The notes under the pieces were generated by a model. The model did no database searches. It worked only from the letters and a program-made list of their open reading frames with translations, and was not told the DNA's origin. From assembly GCF_022354465.1 (NCBI RefSeq), contig NZ_CP092361.1, forward strand, positions 496,001 to 560,000: a DNA stretch of 64,000 nucleotides, in the 5' to 3' direction. This document shows positions 38,849 through 48,544 of the stretch, one piece after another. Both the position numbers and the translations under genes were made by a program. Position 1 is the first letter of the stretch. The number at the start of each line of letters is the position of its first letter. The DNA comes from Wielerella bovis (GTDB taxonomy: Bacteria > Pseudomonadota > Gammaproteobacteria > Burkholderiales > Neisseriaceae).

Positions 38849-39319
38849 TTAGTGAATAATAGTAGGTGTATCCATGGCAGCAAGCCATTCTTGACGATAA
38901 CGTTGTAGTTCGTCAAATTGTTCAAATTCGTGCGTTAGACCTTGTGCGGTAATTTCGTCTAGCAAATCTGATAATAAATCAATAGGTTCAATTTCTGTGC
39001 CAAACAAATCTTTATCAAATGCCACGCCAACTAATTTAGCATCTGCGTCCATATCCAATAAAATTTCATTCATAAATTCGTCCAAAGAAAACGTTGCGAG
39101 TGCAAAATTTTCCCATTCTTCTTGTTGGCAAGCGAGTGCATCAGTTTCGCTGTTCCAAAAACACCAAACGGCAATTGGTTGCCCTAGTTCGTCATAATAT
39201 TCCTCCGATGGACATTCGGCGAAAAAATCTTCGCGGTCTTGCAAAGAATATACCAAACGTGTACGAACGGTGTGTTGGATAAAATGAGTATAGCGTGGGT
39301 CAATGTCGGTTTCTTGCAT
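38849..39319 (-). CDS. DUF2750 family protein
   Basis: A 156-residue soluble acidic protein. RYTHFIQHTVRTRLVYSL at the start, AVWCFWNSETDALACQQEEW in the middle and LDEFMNEILLDMDADAKLVGVAF towards the end follow the DUF2750 layout, which has no established function. GGAG ten bases before the ATG at 39319 fixes the start over an upstream alternative. It lies upstream of a lipoprotein gene in the same direction, 26 bases apart. A family A element lies immediately upstream. Confidence 0.75.
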   Translation of the reverse strand: MQETDIDPRYTHFIQHTVRTRLVYSLQDREDFFAECPSEEYYDELGQPIAVWCFWNSETDALACQQEEWENFALATFSLDEFMNEILLDMDADAKLVGVAFDKDLFGTEIEPIDLLSDLLDEITAQGLTHEFEQFDELQRYRQEWLAAMDTPTIIH

Positions 39320-39340
39320 GATAGTCTCCACAGGGTAGGT

Positions 39341-39447
39341 TATAGTAAATTAAAATCAGAAATCTGCTTCGTTGTCCACGCCCTTATGTACTATTTGTAC
39401 ACGGCGAGCGTGGTTGCCTTGCATCTTTTTTATTTTACTTCACCATA
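39341..39447. repeat. Family A miniature element, diverged
   Basis: Begins TATAGTAAATTAAAAT and ends with ATTTTACTTCACCATA. The centre TATGTACTATTTGTACACGGCG is conserved in type. It lies just upstream of the DUF2750 gene, where it may affect transcription. Confidence 0.7.
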
Positions 39448-39519
39448 TTTTCAGGCTGCCTGAAAAATAAATAGCATCATAACAAAAAACACCAAGTTGT
39501 TGTAATAACGACTTGGTGT

Positions 39520-39798
39520 TTATTGAGGACGTAAAGTGTAAAATGTTTCGCCTTCTTCAATATAATGCATTTCGGTGCGAGCGATTTCTGATAAGGCTTC
39601 AAACCCATTTTGTAAATCATTCACTTCGGCACGAAGTACAGCATTTTGTAGGCGTAAGGTTTCATTTTGTTGTTTAATGGCATCCGCTTGTGCTTGCATT
39701 TTTGCATATTGCAGACGCAAACCTCCACCTTGGTGTATCCAAATTTGGTATTGCAAACTACATAATGCTAATACCATAGCCCATGTTATCCATTTCAT
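39520..39798 (-). CDS. ftsB: Cell division protein FtsB
   Basis: Part of the FtsQLB complex, which regulates septal peptidoglycan synthesis. The 92-residue bitopic protein has one membrane span (WITWAMVLALCSLQYQIWI) followed by a coiled coil (YAKMQAQADAIKQQNETLRLQNAVLRAEVNDL) and a conserved C-terminal EMHYIEEGETFYTL. It follows eno in the same direction, the usual eno-ftsB order, separated by a DUS pair. Confidence 0.92.
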   Translation of the reverse strand: MKWITWAMVLALCSLQYQIWIHQGGGLRLQYAKMQAQADAIKQQNETLRLQNAVLRAEVNDLQNGFEALSEIARTEMHYIEEGETFYTLRPQ

Positions 39799-39825
39799 TT
39801 TGTTATCTTTTAATTTATCTAGATA

Positions 39826-39866
39826 GGGCAGCCTGAAAATTTATTCGGATATTTTCAGGCTGCCTA
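39826..39866 (-). terminator. DUS inverted repeat between eno and ftsB
   Basis: AGGGCAGCCTGAAAAT faces ATTTTCAGGCTGCCT. It sits 23 bases after the eno stop and may reduce readthrough to ftsB. Confidence 0.65.
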
Positions 39867-39888
39867 TTCAAATAATCAAATCAGTTGA

Positions 39889-41211
<1,323 letters not shown>

Positions 41212-41280
41212 TTAAGATGTAGGATTATAACGTGTTTGTGAACTTTGGTGGGCAAAATTCAATAAAAGGCAGCCTGAAAA

Positions 41281-41523
41281 TTATTTTTTAGCTTTCAGTT
41301 CAATGATTTTGTTAGCTTTTTCTCGTGCTACGCAACGAATGAATAGAGCGAAACTACCCATTTGCCCCAATGCGCTGGCAAAGGCAAATAAAAAAGCAGC
41401 AATACCAAATTGTTTTTCAGGCTGCGTTTTCAAGGAAATAAGATAACTGCCTGCGGTAATGAGTGCAATAAATAATAAGGAAAACAATAGGGTTAGGGTC
41501 AAAAAAACATTGCGTTTGCTCAT
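41281..41523 (-). CDS. Small membrane protein of unknown function
   Basis: An 80-residue protein with two hydrophobic spans (LTLTLLFSLLFIALITAGSYL and FGIAAFLFAFASALGQMGSFAL) and a basic C-terminus (REKANKIIELKAKK). It probably lies in the inner membrane with the tail in the cytoplasm. A DUS in the loop encodes part of SLKTQPEKQ. I do not recognise a family. It lies upstream of eno, separated by a DUS and a gap of about 105 bases. Confidence 0.6.
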   Translation of the reverse strand: MSKRNVFLTLTLLFSLLFIALITAGSYLISLKTQPEKQFGIAAFLFAFASALGQMGSFALFIRCVAREKANKIIELKAKK

Positions 41524-41611
41524 GGCGATTATCTTGTTGTCAATAGTTAAAATTATGAAAAAGCGTTTCAGGCAGCCTGAAAGCTACATGAAACGCTTTA
41601 TTTTGTATTGT

Positions 41612-42463
41612 TTACATCATCATCATTACCCAGTAAAACAGTTGCACAATTAATACAATCAATGCGGAAAGTGTAGCGATTGTCCAATTCATTTCATTGG
41701 TTACTGCAACGGGTTGCATTTGGGTCTGTGTTGCTGTTTGCGTAGCAGAATCGGGTTGAGTGTTATTCACGGAAGTCGTGTTTTGACCATCGCCCAAAAG
41801 TGTAAAAACTAAACTATCTGTATGAATCGTAATATTATTTTGTTGCCCATCTTGGCGTAATTCTGAGGATTGATTGTCATCATCTGCCTTTTCTTTGACT
41901 GTTACTTGTGGTAATTGTGAAGCTACGCTATCACGGTCTAGTAAAGTAAAAGCAAAAGGTTGTCCTTGTGCAGCAGTGGCATCAGCAAACATTTGTGCCA
42001 CATTTTGCGCTTTAGGAATGCGATAAGATAAAGGTTGTTGCTGTGTTTTCAGGCTGCTTAATTCTGAAACGGTTTTATATAAAGGATTGCGTGGTTTTTC
42101 TTCTGCTGGTTGGGATGGTGTAGAGTTAACGCCATCATCATCTAAATCAGCAAAATCATCAAACATGTTTTTCAGAGAATCATCTACATCTGGTATGAGT
42201 GGAGGATTATCATCTACTTCTTCAAACATTAAAGCATCATTTGGGCGCGGAGTATTGGCAGATTCACGACGTGGCGTAGGTTCTGGTGCTTCTGGACGTG
42301 GTTTTTCAGTGGATGCAACAGGTTTCTTTTTTGCTTTTTTAACTAAATGAAACACGAAGCCACAAGAAGGGCATGATGCACGTCCTTTTGTTTGATTCAA
42401 AATTTCTGTATTTAACAGTAAAGAATTCTTGCATTCGGGGCAACTTACTTTAATTTCACTCAT
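41612..42463 (-). CDS. Zinc-ribbon membrane protein (possibly truncated)
   Basis: A 283-residue protein. The N-terminus has an MJ0042-type zinc ribbon, CPECKNSL then CPSCGFVFHL. A long disordered acidic middle follows (PRPEAPEPTPRRES, then DDFADLDDDG). A single membrane span ends the protein (WTIATLSALIVLIVQLFYWVM). Proteins with this ribbon located next to prmA usually continue past the span into a DUF3426 domain, which is absent here, so the C-terminus may be truncated. It lies downstream of prmA in the same direction, 44 bases away. Confidence 0.75.
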   Translation of the reverse strand: MSEIKVSCPECKNSLLLNTEILNQTKGRASCPSCGFVFHLVKKAKKKPVASTEKPRPEAPEPTPRRESANTPRPNDALMFEEVDDNPPLIPDVDDSLKNMFDDFADLDDDGVNSTPSQPAEEKPRNPLYKTVSELSSLKTQQQPLSYRIPKAQNVAQMFADATAAQGQPFAFTLLDRDSVASQLPQVTVKEKADDDNQSSELRQDGQQNNITIHTDSLVFTLLGDGQNTTSVNNTQPDSATQTATQTQMQPVAVTNEMNWTIATLSALIVLIVQLFYWVMMMM

Positions 42464-42506
42464 AATCTTGTGTCTCTAAAATCCTGATTTGAATTTGTGT
42501 TCGCAT

Positions 42507-43394
42507 TCAGCGCTTTACACCACTTAAACACGCCCAGCCATTATCAGTAACAGCAGGTGCAAGGTCAAACCATTGCGCATAAATTTCGCTCATTTCATCA
42601 ATTTGTTCTGCTAAAATACCTGATAAAACAATGCGTCCGCCTGTTTTGGTACGTCCTGCCAGTATTTCGCCCAATAGACGTAAAGGATTGGCTAAAATAT
42701 TGGCAACGACAATGTCAAATTGTCCTTCTGGTAATTCTTTTGGCTGGTAAAAGGCAGCCTGAACATGATTTTGTTGGGCATTATCGTTGCTGGCTTTGAT
42801 GGCTTGTGGGTCAATATCTACACCTGTTGCGTTACTTGCGCCTATTTTTAAAGCAGCAATGGCTAAAATACCTGAACCGCAGCCGTAATCCAATACGCTT
42901 TCACCACCTTGAATATGATTGTCCAGCCACTGTAAGCATAAATGTGTAGTTGGATGGCTGCCTGTACCGAATGCTAAACCGGGGTCTAAACGCAAATTAA
43001 TGGCATCAGAATCGGGCGTATCGTGCCATGTTGGTGTAATCCACAGGCGGTCGGAAATTTTAATTGGGTCAAATTGTGATTGGGTTAAACGTACCCAGTC
43101 TTGTTCTTCCAAAGCATCCAACGTGTATTCCGGCTGAGTTAAGCCAATTTCAGCGGCGGCATCTGCAATAATACTTGCCACATCAGCCTGTTCGTCAAAC
43201 AATGCCACAATCACACTTTCTTGCCAAAGTTGTTGTTGAGGCATATCGGGTTCACCAAAAATAGGCTGTTCATTGTCTGTGCCAGCAAAGGCATCTTCAA
43301 TCGCGGTGGAAAGTGCACCGTAACTCATTAAGGCATCGGAAAAAGGTTCGGCAATTTCTTCTTTTACAGGGATACTGGCTTGCTGGTAAGACAT
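42507..43394 (-). CDS. prmA: Ribosomal protein L11 methyltransferase
   Basis: Methylates L11 on several lysines and its N-terminus. The 295-residue protein has an N-terminal L11-binding part and a SAM-binding Rossmann domain with VLDYGCGSGILAIAALKIGA (motif I) and VVANILANPL (the NPPY-like motif), preceded by FGTGSHPTTHLCL, a PrmA signature. The start MSYQQASIPV at 43394 is preferred over an upstream codon. First in a two-gene unit with the zinc-ribbon protein. Confidence 0.93.
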   Translation of the reverse strand: MSYQQASIPVKEEIAEPFSDALMSYGALSTAIEDAFAGTDNEQPIFGEPDMPQQQLWQESVIVALFDEQADVASIIADAAAEIGLTQPEYTLDALEEQDWVRLTQSQFDPIKISDRLWITPTWHDTPDSDAINLRLDPGLAFGTGSHPTTHLCLQWLDNHIQGGESVLDYGCGSGILAIAALKIGASNATGVDIDPQAIKASNDNAQQNHVQAAFYQPKELPEGQFDIVVANILANPLRLLGEILAGRTKTGGRIVLSGILAEQIDEMSEIYAQWFDLAPAVTDNGWACLSGVKR

Positions 43395-43634
43395 AATCAA
43401 ATAATATATTGGAAGATAAAGTGGCGCATTTTAACATTTTTTTGCGGATTTGTTGAATTTTAACAAGATGATTTGGATTTTCAGGCTGCCTATTTTCAGG
43501 CTGCTTATTTATCTGCATCAAAAGGCAGCCTGAAAAGCATTAGTAAACATAAAAATGGCTTGCCATTCGTAGGTTTAGTGTTTAAAATAGCTCGTTTTTA
43601 CAAATTCATCTATCCCCATTCAGGAGTAATATTT

Positions 43635-43898
43635 ATGGCAAATAGCGCACAAGCACGCAAACGCGCCCGTCAATCTTTGAAAAACCGCGCTCACAACGCT
43701 AGCTTGCGTACTGCATTTCGTACAGCTGTGAAAAAAGTATTGAAAGCTGTTGAAGCAGGTGATAAAGCGGCTGCACAAGAAGTGTTCCGTCAATCTACTA
43801 AAGTTTTGGATCGCATCGCTGATAAAGGCGTGTTCCACAAAAACAAAGCAGCACGTCATAAAAGCCGTTTGTCTGCAAAAGTTAAAGCAATGGCTTAA
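43635..43898 (+). CDS. rpsT: 30S ribosomal protein S20
   Basis: An 87-residue basic helical protein binding 16S r[20 protein letters not shown] at the start and [17 protein letters not shown] at the end are diagnostic. AGGAG lies eight bases before the ATG. It is monocistronic with an intrinsic terminator 15 bases downstream. Confidence 0.97.
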   Translation: MANSAQARKRARQSLKNRAHNASLRTAFRTAVKKVLKAVEAGDKAAAQEVFRQSTKVLDRIADKGVFHKNKAARHKSRLSAKVKAMA

Positions 43899-43912
43899 TT
43901 ATTTTGCTGATA

Positions 43913-43946
43913 AAAACCCCTATCTCAATCAAGTGGTAGGGGTTTT
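43913..43946 (+). terminator. rpsT intrinsic terminator
   Basis: AAAACCCCTA pairs with TAGGGGTTTT over 10 bp across a 14-base loop, followed by T-rich sequence. Confidence 0.9.
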
Positions 43947-43989
43947 TATTATATCTACAAGCATGGAGTGGTAAAAAAAACCGACAGAT

Positions 43990-44093
43990 TATAGCCTTTT
44001 GAAATTAACACAAACAGTGTTTCCAGCTCTCTTATGTACGACTTGTACACGGCAGTTGCTGTCGCCTTGTTTGCATTAATTTGCAATGACTAT
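43990..44093. repeat. Family A miniature element (second subtype)
   Basis: Starts TATAGCCTTTTGAAATTAAC and ends ATTAATTTGCAATGACTAT. The interior has TTATGTACGACTTGTACACGGC and GCTGTCGCCTTG. It lies in the 265-base gap between rpsT and yjdM, which holds no gene. Confidence 0.75.
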
Positions 44094-44163
44094 GAAAATT
44101 TTTGCTAAAATATTTTTGGTATTTTTTTGTAATGCGATTTAATCCATTTGTAAGGATTGGTGC

Positions 44164-44493
44164 TTATGCTTTTTTCACAAATTCAGATTTTAAATTCATT
44201 GGTGTTCCATCAATTTTGCAACCAATATTATGGTCGCCTTCTTGCAAGCGAATGCCTTTTACTTTGGTACCTTGCTTAATTACCATACTGCTGCCTTTTA
44301 CTTTCAAATCTTTAATTAAAACAACAGTATCACCATTAGATAATGGTGTGCCATTGGCATCTTTGACTACCGTGATTTCTTCGGTAACAACTTCGGTTTC
44401 CTGCCATTCGTGAGCGCATTCTGGACAAACTAATTGGCTGCCATCATGATAGGTTAAATTGGAATGGCATTGTGGGCAATTTGGATAAGTCAT
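44164..44493 (-). CDS. yjdM: YjdM/PhnA-family zinc-ribbon protein
   Basis: A 109-residue protein. The N-terminal zinc ribbon is [21 protein letters not shown] (shown in full only as motif), followed by the compact C-terminal KOW-like PhnA domain ([16 protein letters not shown], then GTKVKGIRL). The family was once called alkylphosphonate utilisation protein PhnA, but a role in phosphonate use is not supported here, as no phn genes are present. Function is unknown. Confidence 0.9.
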   Translation of the reverse strand: MTYPNCPQCHSNLTYHDGSQLVCPECAHEWQETEVVTEEITVVKDANGTPLSNGDTVVLIKDLKVKGSSMVIKQGTKVKGIRLQEGDHNIGCKIDGTPMNLKSEFVKKA

Positions 44494-44526
44494 TATTTTT
44501 CCTTGTTTAAATATTAAAAAAGAATT

Positions 44527-44560
44527 TTTCAGGCTGCCTTATCAATAGGCAGCCTGAAAA
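44527..44560. terminator. DUS inverted-repeat terminator
   Basis: TTTTTCAGGCTGCCT faces AGGCAGCCTGAAAAA across a 6-base loop, between the 44569 gene and yjdM. Confidence 0.8.
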
Positions 44561-44568
44561 ATTGGGTA

Positions 44569-45108
44569 TTATAAATTTTGGCTAAACCAGCGGCGCAGTT
44601 TCCCCATTTTGCTACGATTATCTGGGAAAACAATATCGCTTATTTGCAGGCTTTCCAGATACGCCCAATCGTCTTCATCAATTTTATCTTTTAAAAAGAA
44701 TTGAATATCAGCAATGGCATAACCTGCCGCTTCTACCATATTTATCAGTAAAACCAATTCGGTTTTCGCCAAATCTGCTACAAACATACTTTGTGGACGA
44801 ATTACAAAGATTGTCGGTTTATTTCTATCTACCAGATTGCTGTTTTTTAAGGCAGCCTGAAAAATTTCTGCCGCTGAAGTCTCATCATCAATCACTACGC
44901 GATGATGCGAAAATGGGCATTGTTTCATCAAATCGTTAGCAGAACCGACTCGCAAAGTGGTCGGCATTTTAAAACTTTCGCGTGAAGCAATATTTATCAG
45001 TTCAATCATGCCTGCGGAGAGCGCAACCAAAATCACAGGGATAGATGGCGCAAGTGGCTCGGCAATTTGGCGATTGCTGCGATGTGGCACAATATTTGTT
45101 TTTTTCAT
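44569..45108 (-). CDS. Unknown protein cotranslated with AmgK
   Basis: A 179-residue protein that I do not recognise. A hydrophobic stretch (SIPVILVALSAGMIELINIA) lies near residues 23-42. Repeated alpha/beta patterns follow (HHRVVIDDETSAAEIFQAAL; PTIFVIRPQSMFVADLAKTEL; then DEDDWAYLESLQISDIVFP), suggesting a Rossmann-like or response-regulator-like fold without visible catalytic residues. Its ATG overlaps the amgK stop codon by one base, so it is cotranslated with amgK. In Pseudomonas the matching position is held by murU, which this protein does not resemble (no nucleotidyltransferase motif). Confidence 0.7.
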   Translation of the reverse strand: MKKTNIVPHRSNRQIAEPLAPSIPVILVALSAGMIELINIASRESFKMPTTLRVGSANDLMKQCPFSHHRVVIDDETSAAEIFQAALKNSNLVDRNKPTIFVIRPQSMFVADLAKTELVLLINMVEAAGYAIADIQFFLKDKIDEDDWAYLESLQISDIVFPDNRSKMGKLRRWFSQNL

Positions 45109-46124
45109 CAGAATGTGTATCCTGTTTGCAATTCTTCATCGCCCACCAATTCCAATAATAATTGGTACAAAGGTGCCAATTCCACATAACGGCGCGATGT
45201 GCGACGCAAATAATTTAAAAAACGTGGGATTTCGGGGCGATATTTGTCTTTGCCATCACGATACCATAATCGCGCAAAAATCCCTGCTACTTTCAAATGT
45301 CGCTGCACGCCCATGTATTCAAACCAGCGATAAAATTCGTCAAATTGTTCTGGCACGGGCAATTTGGCAGCGCGTGCTTTTTCCCAATAACGAATCACCA
45401 AATCCAGCACAAATTCTTCTTCCCATTCAATAAACGCATCGCGTAATAGAGAAACTAAATCGTAAGTGATAGCACCATAAAGCGCGTCTTGGAAATCTAA
45501 AACACCAGGGCGGTCGTTGGTCAGCATTAAATTGCGGACGATGAAATCACGATGGACATAAACTTTGGGCTGTTTTTCAATTTCAGGCAGCAAAACATCA
45601 ATGGTTTGTTGCCATAATTTGCGTTGGGCAAAATTTAACTCGCGCCCCAATTCTTTGGCGACAAACCATTCTGGAAACAGATTGATTTCGCGTAATAAAG
45701 TGGCGTGGTCGTATTCGGGTAATTGATTGGGCTGACTGGCTTGTTGTAATTCAATTAGCGTGTCAATCGCTTCCAACAACAAGGCTTTGTGTGCGGCTAA
45801 ATCGTTGGGGTGCAGCAACATGGCTTTGAGATATTGCACATCGCCTAAATCATTCAGCACGACAAAACCGTGTTCCAAATCTTTTGCCAGCACGGTGGGG
45901 ACATTCAAATGCGAAAATAAATCGCGTACTTTCAAATAATTGGAGACACTTTCGCGCATTTTTTCGGGTGGCGCGTCCATGCAAATCACGCTGCTACCAT
46001 CGACAAATGTGGCGCGAAAATAGCGGCGGAAATCGGCATCGGCTGCGGCAAAGGATAATTCAAAATTTTGGTTGGGATACACGCTTGCCAACCAGTTTTT
46101 TAATAAGGTTTCTCGTTCAATCAT
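45108..46124 (-). CDS. amgK: AmgK, N-acetylmuramate/GlcNAc anomeric kinase
   Basis: Phosphotransferase that feeds the MurNAc recycling pathway by making MurNAc 1-phosphate. The 338-residue protein belongs to the aminoglycoside phosphotransferase fold. It has FRRYFRA in the nucleotide loop, VYVHRDFIVRNLML with the catalytic Asp and Asn (about residues 200-213), and VLDFQDALYG with the metal-binding Asp. It is divergent from lptD with about 67 bases between the starts, the same arrangement as PA0596/PA0595 in Pseudomonas, which supports the assignment. A one-base overlap couples it to the downstream unknown gene. Confidence 0.87.
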   Translation of the reverse strand: MIERETLLKNWLASVYPNQNFELSFAAADADFRRYFRATFVDGSSVICMDAPPEKMRESVSNYLKVRDLFSHLNVPTVLAKDLEHGFVVLNDLGDVQYLKAMLLHPNDLAAHKALLLEAIDTLIELQQASQPNQLPEYDHATLLREINLFPEWFVAKELGRELNFAQRKLWQQTIDVLLPEIEKQPKVYVHRDFIVRNLMLTNDRPGVLDFQDALYGAITYDLVSLLRDAFIEWEEEFVLDLVIRYWEKARAAKLPVPEQFDEFYRWFEYMGVQRHLKVAGIFARLWYRDGKDKYRPEIPRFLNYLRRTSRRYVELAPLYQLLLELVGDEELQTGYTF

Positions 46125-46191
46125 ATTGTGTTGCGCGGTTTTCGGTTAAAATGTGCGTTATTTTAACTTCAATCTGTTGCAAGGTGTGATT

Positions 46192-48540
46192 TTGTCTCGT
46201 TTATTTGTAAGTAAACCCATGGTAATGGCATTGGGATTGGCTTTTTCAGGCAGCGTGTCAGCCGCTTCGGACACGTGGAGCGAAGATGCGCCTGCTTTGT
46301 GTCATGAACCTAATACGCAACAAACCAAAACACATGCGGTTGCGCCTGCGAAAAAAAGTGGCGAACCCAAATTGGGACAAGATGTTACACGCATCGTGTC
46401 CGACAAAGCTTTGGGGCAAACCAATGTACGTCATCGTGCTGAAGGTGATGTGATTGTTGAGCGCAATGATGAAGTTTTGAACGCAGAATGGGTGGATTAT
46501 GACCAGCAAACAGAAACGGTGGTTGCTGGCGATAAATTTAAGCTGACTCGTGCTGATGGTCAAACGGTGGAGGGTGAAAAACTGCATTATGATTTGAAAA
46601 ATAGTCAAGGCTCGGCAGAAAATGCGGAATTTGAAGCCAATCACGAAGGTCGCCGTTTACAGGGTGTGGGCGGTCATATTGTAATGGAGAATAAGAAGAA
46701 TTATAAAATTCAAGATGTAAAATTTAATACCTGTAACCCTGGTGATAAATCTTGGTATATTCAGGCTGCCTCATTAAAAGCCAATAATGATACGGGAATT
46801 GGCGTGGCGGAACACGCGAAATTGGTATTTGGTGGTGTGCCGATATTGTACGCACCTTGGGTAGATTTTCCGATTGACGGTAATCGCAAAAGTGGTTTTT
46901 TGGTGCCAACAGTCAAAACAGGTTCGGATGGTTTGCAAGTTGAGTTGCCGTATTACATGAATCTTGCGCCCAATTATGATGCAACTGTTGCACCAGGGTT
47001 CATTGCCGACCGAGGTGCAACTTTGGCAGGTGAATTTCGCTACAAACAACCCAAATATTCAGGCAGCCTGAATGCCAATTATATGCCACATGATAGAGAA
47101 CGTAAGCGTAATAATCGTTATAGCGTGAATATCAAACACAATCATCAATTTACCAATGAATTATCAGGTGGTGTGGATTTTAATCAAGCATCGGATGATT
47201 ATTATTACCAAGATTTTTCTGGACGCAATGAAATTGCAGAAAATGTGAATCTTGACCGCAAAGCATGGCTCAATTACAACACACTACTATTTGGTGAAAC
47301 TTTATCCGCACAATTATTGGTACAAAAACATCAAACTTTGCGTGATGCCAATGGCAATAAAGATGAACCGTATGCTATTTTGCCGCGTTTATCTGCCAAC
47401 TGGAACAAGCAAATTGGTAATGGTAATTTAGACGTGTGGACACAAATCACACGTTTTGAGCACGATAGTAAACAAAATGGTATTCGCGCCATTGTTTATC
47501 CTAGCATCAAATGGGATTTTCACAATCAATGGGGTTATGTGCGTCCCAAAATTGGTGTACACGCCACACGTTATGCTTTGGATGAATATGGCAGCCTGAA
47601 AAGCCGCAATGCTTCGCGTATTTTGCCGATTATCAATGTAGATAGTGGCATCACACTAGAACGCGAAACTTCGTTGATGAATCTGTTCGGTGGCAAACGG
47701 TTTGTGCAAACGCTAGAACCACGCTTATTTTACAATTATATACCCAGCAAATCTCAAAACGACTTGCCTGTGTTTGATACCATTGCCAACAGCAATTTCA
47801 GTTATGACCAACTATTCCGCGAAAATATCTACACAGGACACGACCGCATCAATTCTAGTAATAGTTTGTCCACAGGTTTGCAAACGCGCATTTTAGACAG
47901 ATTTTCGGGCGAAGAATTTTTCCGTGCTGGCATGGGACAGAAATATTATTTTACCGATGATAATGTGTTGCTTAACGGTACGATTGGGCAACATCCGCGC
48001 AGTCGCAGTGATTTTGTTGCATTTGCTGGCGGTCGCGTTGCATCAAATTGGTGGGCAGATGCGCATTGGCATTGGAATGAAAGTAGTCGCAAAACCGAAA
48101 ATTTAGATTTGGGTGTTCGCTATAATCCCGAGGCAGGAAAAGTGGTTAGCGTTCGTTTTAAATCAGGGCGAAACGAGGAAATTTATTCTGGTTTTTATGA
48201 TAAATTGCGCCACATTGACATTGGCGCACAATGGCCAATTACCCCCAATTTATATGCAGTTGGGCGATTGGATTACAGCATTTCGCCACGCGCAGTGCTA
48301 GAACAAACATTGGGTTTTGAATACCGCAATCCTTGTGGTTGTTGGAGTGCTAGTTTCGTTGGACAACGGTACATCAGCGCGTTGAATAAACACAAAACGG
48401 CGTTCTTCTTCACGTTGCAACTGAAAGATTTGAGCAATATTGGTAATAATCCATACGAAACGTTACGCTTGAGTATTCCAGGGTACACTAAAACAAACGA
48501 TGTAAACAGTAACAAAAACAATATCTTATTTACGAGGTAA
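46192..48540 (+). CDS. lptD: LPS assembly outer-membrane protein LptD
   Basis: Outer-membrane barrel that with LptE inserts LPS into the outer leaflet. The start is a TTG at 46192 with AAGGTG five bases before it; the upstream GTG-started extension lacks a ribosome site and would spoil the signal peptide (MVMALGLAFSGSVSAAS). The precursor is 782 residues. An N-terminal OstA/LptA-like domain (ADGQTVEGEKLHYDL) is followed by a C-terminal barrel with many beta-strand repeats. Cysteines at ALCHEP, FNTCNPGDK and PCGCWS are candidates for the maturation disulfides; the last is C-G-C where E. coli has C-C. A DUS lies within the gene at 47060. Confidence 0.95.
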   Translation: MSRLFVSKPMVMALGLAFSGSVSAASDTWSEDAPALCHEPNTQQTKTHAVAPAKKSGEPKLGQDVTRIVSDKALGQTNVRHRAEGDVIVERNDEVLNAEWVDYDQQTETVVAGDKFKLTRADGQTVEGEKLHYDLKNSQGSAENAEFEANHEGRRLQGVGGHIVMENKKNYKIQDVKFNTCNPGDKSWYIQAASLKANNDTGIGVAEHAKLVFGGVPILYAPWVDFPIDGNRKSGFLVPTVKTGSDGLQVELPYYMNLAPNYDATVAPGFIADRGATLAGEFRYKQPKYSGSLNANYMPHDRERKRNNRYSVNIKHNHQFTNELSGGVDFNQASDDYYYQDFSGRNEIAENVNLDRKAWLNYNTLLFGETLSAQLLVQKHQTLRDANGNKDEPYAILPRLSANWNKQIGNGNLDVWTQITRFEHDSKQNGIRAIVYPSIKWDFHNQWGYVRPKIGVHATRYALDEYGSLKSRNASRILPIINVDSGITLERETSLMNLFGGKRFVQTLEPRLFYNYIPSKSQNDLPVFDTIANSNFSYDQLFRENIYTGHDRINSSNSLSTGLQTRILDRFSGEEFFRAGMGQKYYFTDDNVLLNGTIGQHPRSRSDFVAFAGGRVASNWWADAHWHWNESSRKTENLDLGVRYNPEAGKVVSVRFKSGRNEEIYSGFYDKLRHIDIGAQWPITPNLYAVGRLDYSISPRAVLEQTLGFEYRNPCGCWSASFVGQRYISALNKHKTAFFFTLQLKDLSNIGNNPYETLRLSIPGYTKTNDVNSNKNNILFTR

Positions 48541-48544
48541 TCAC

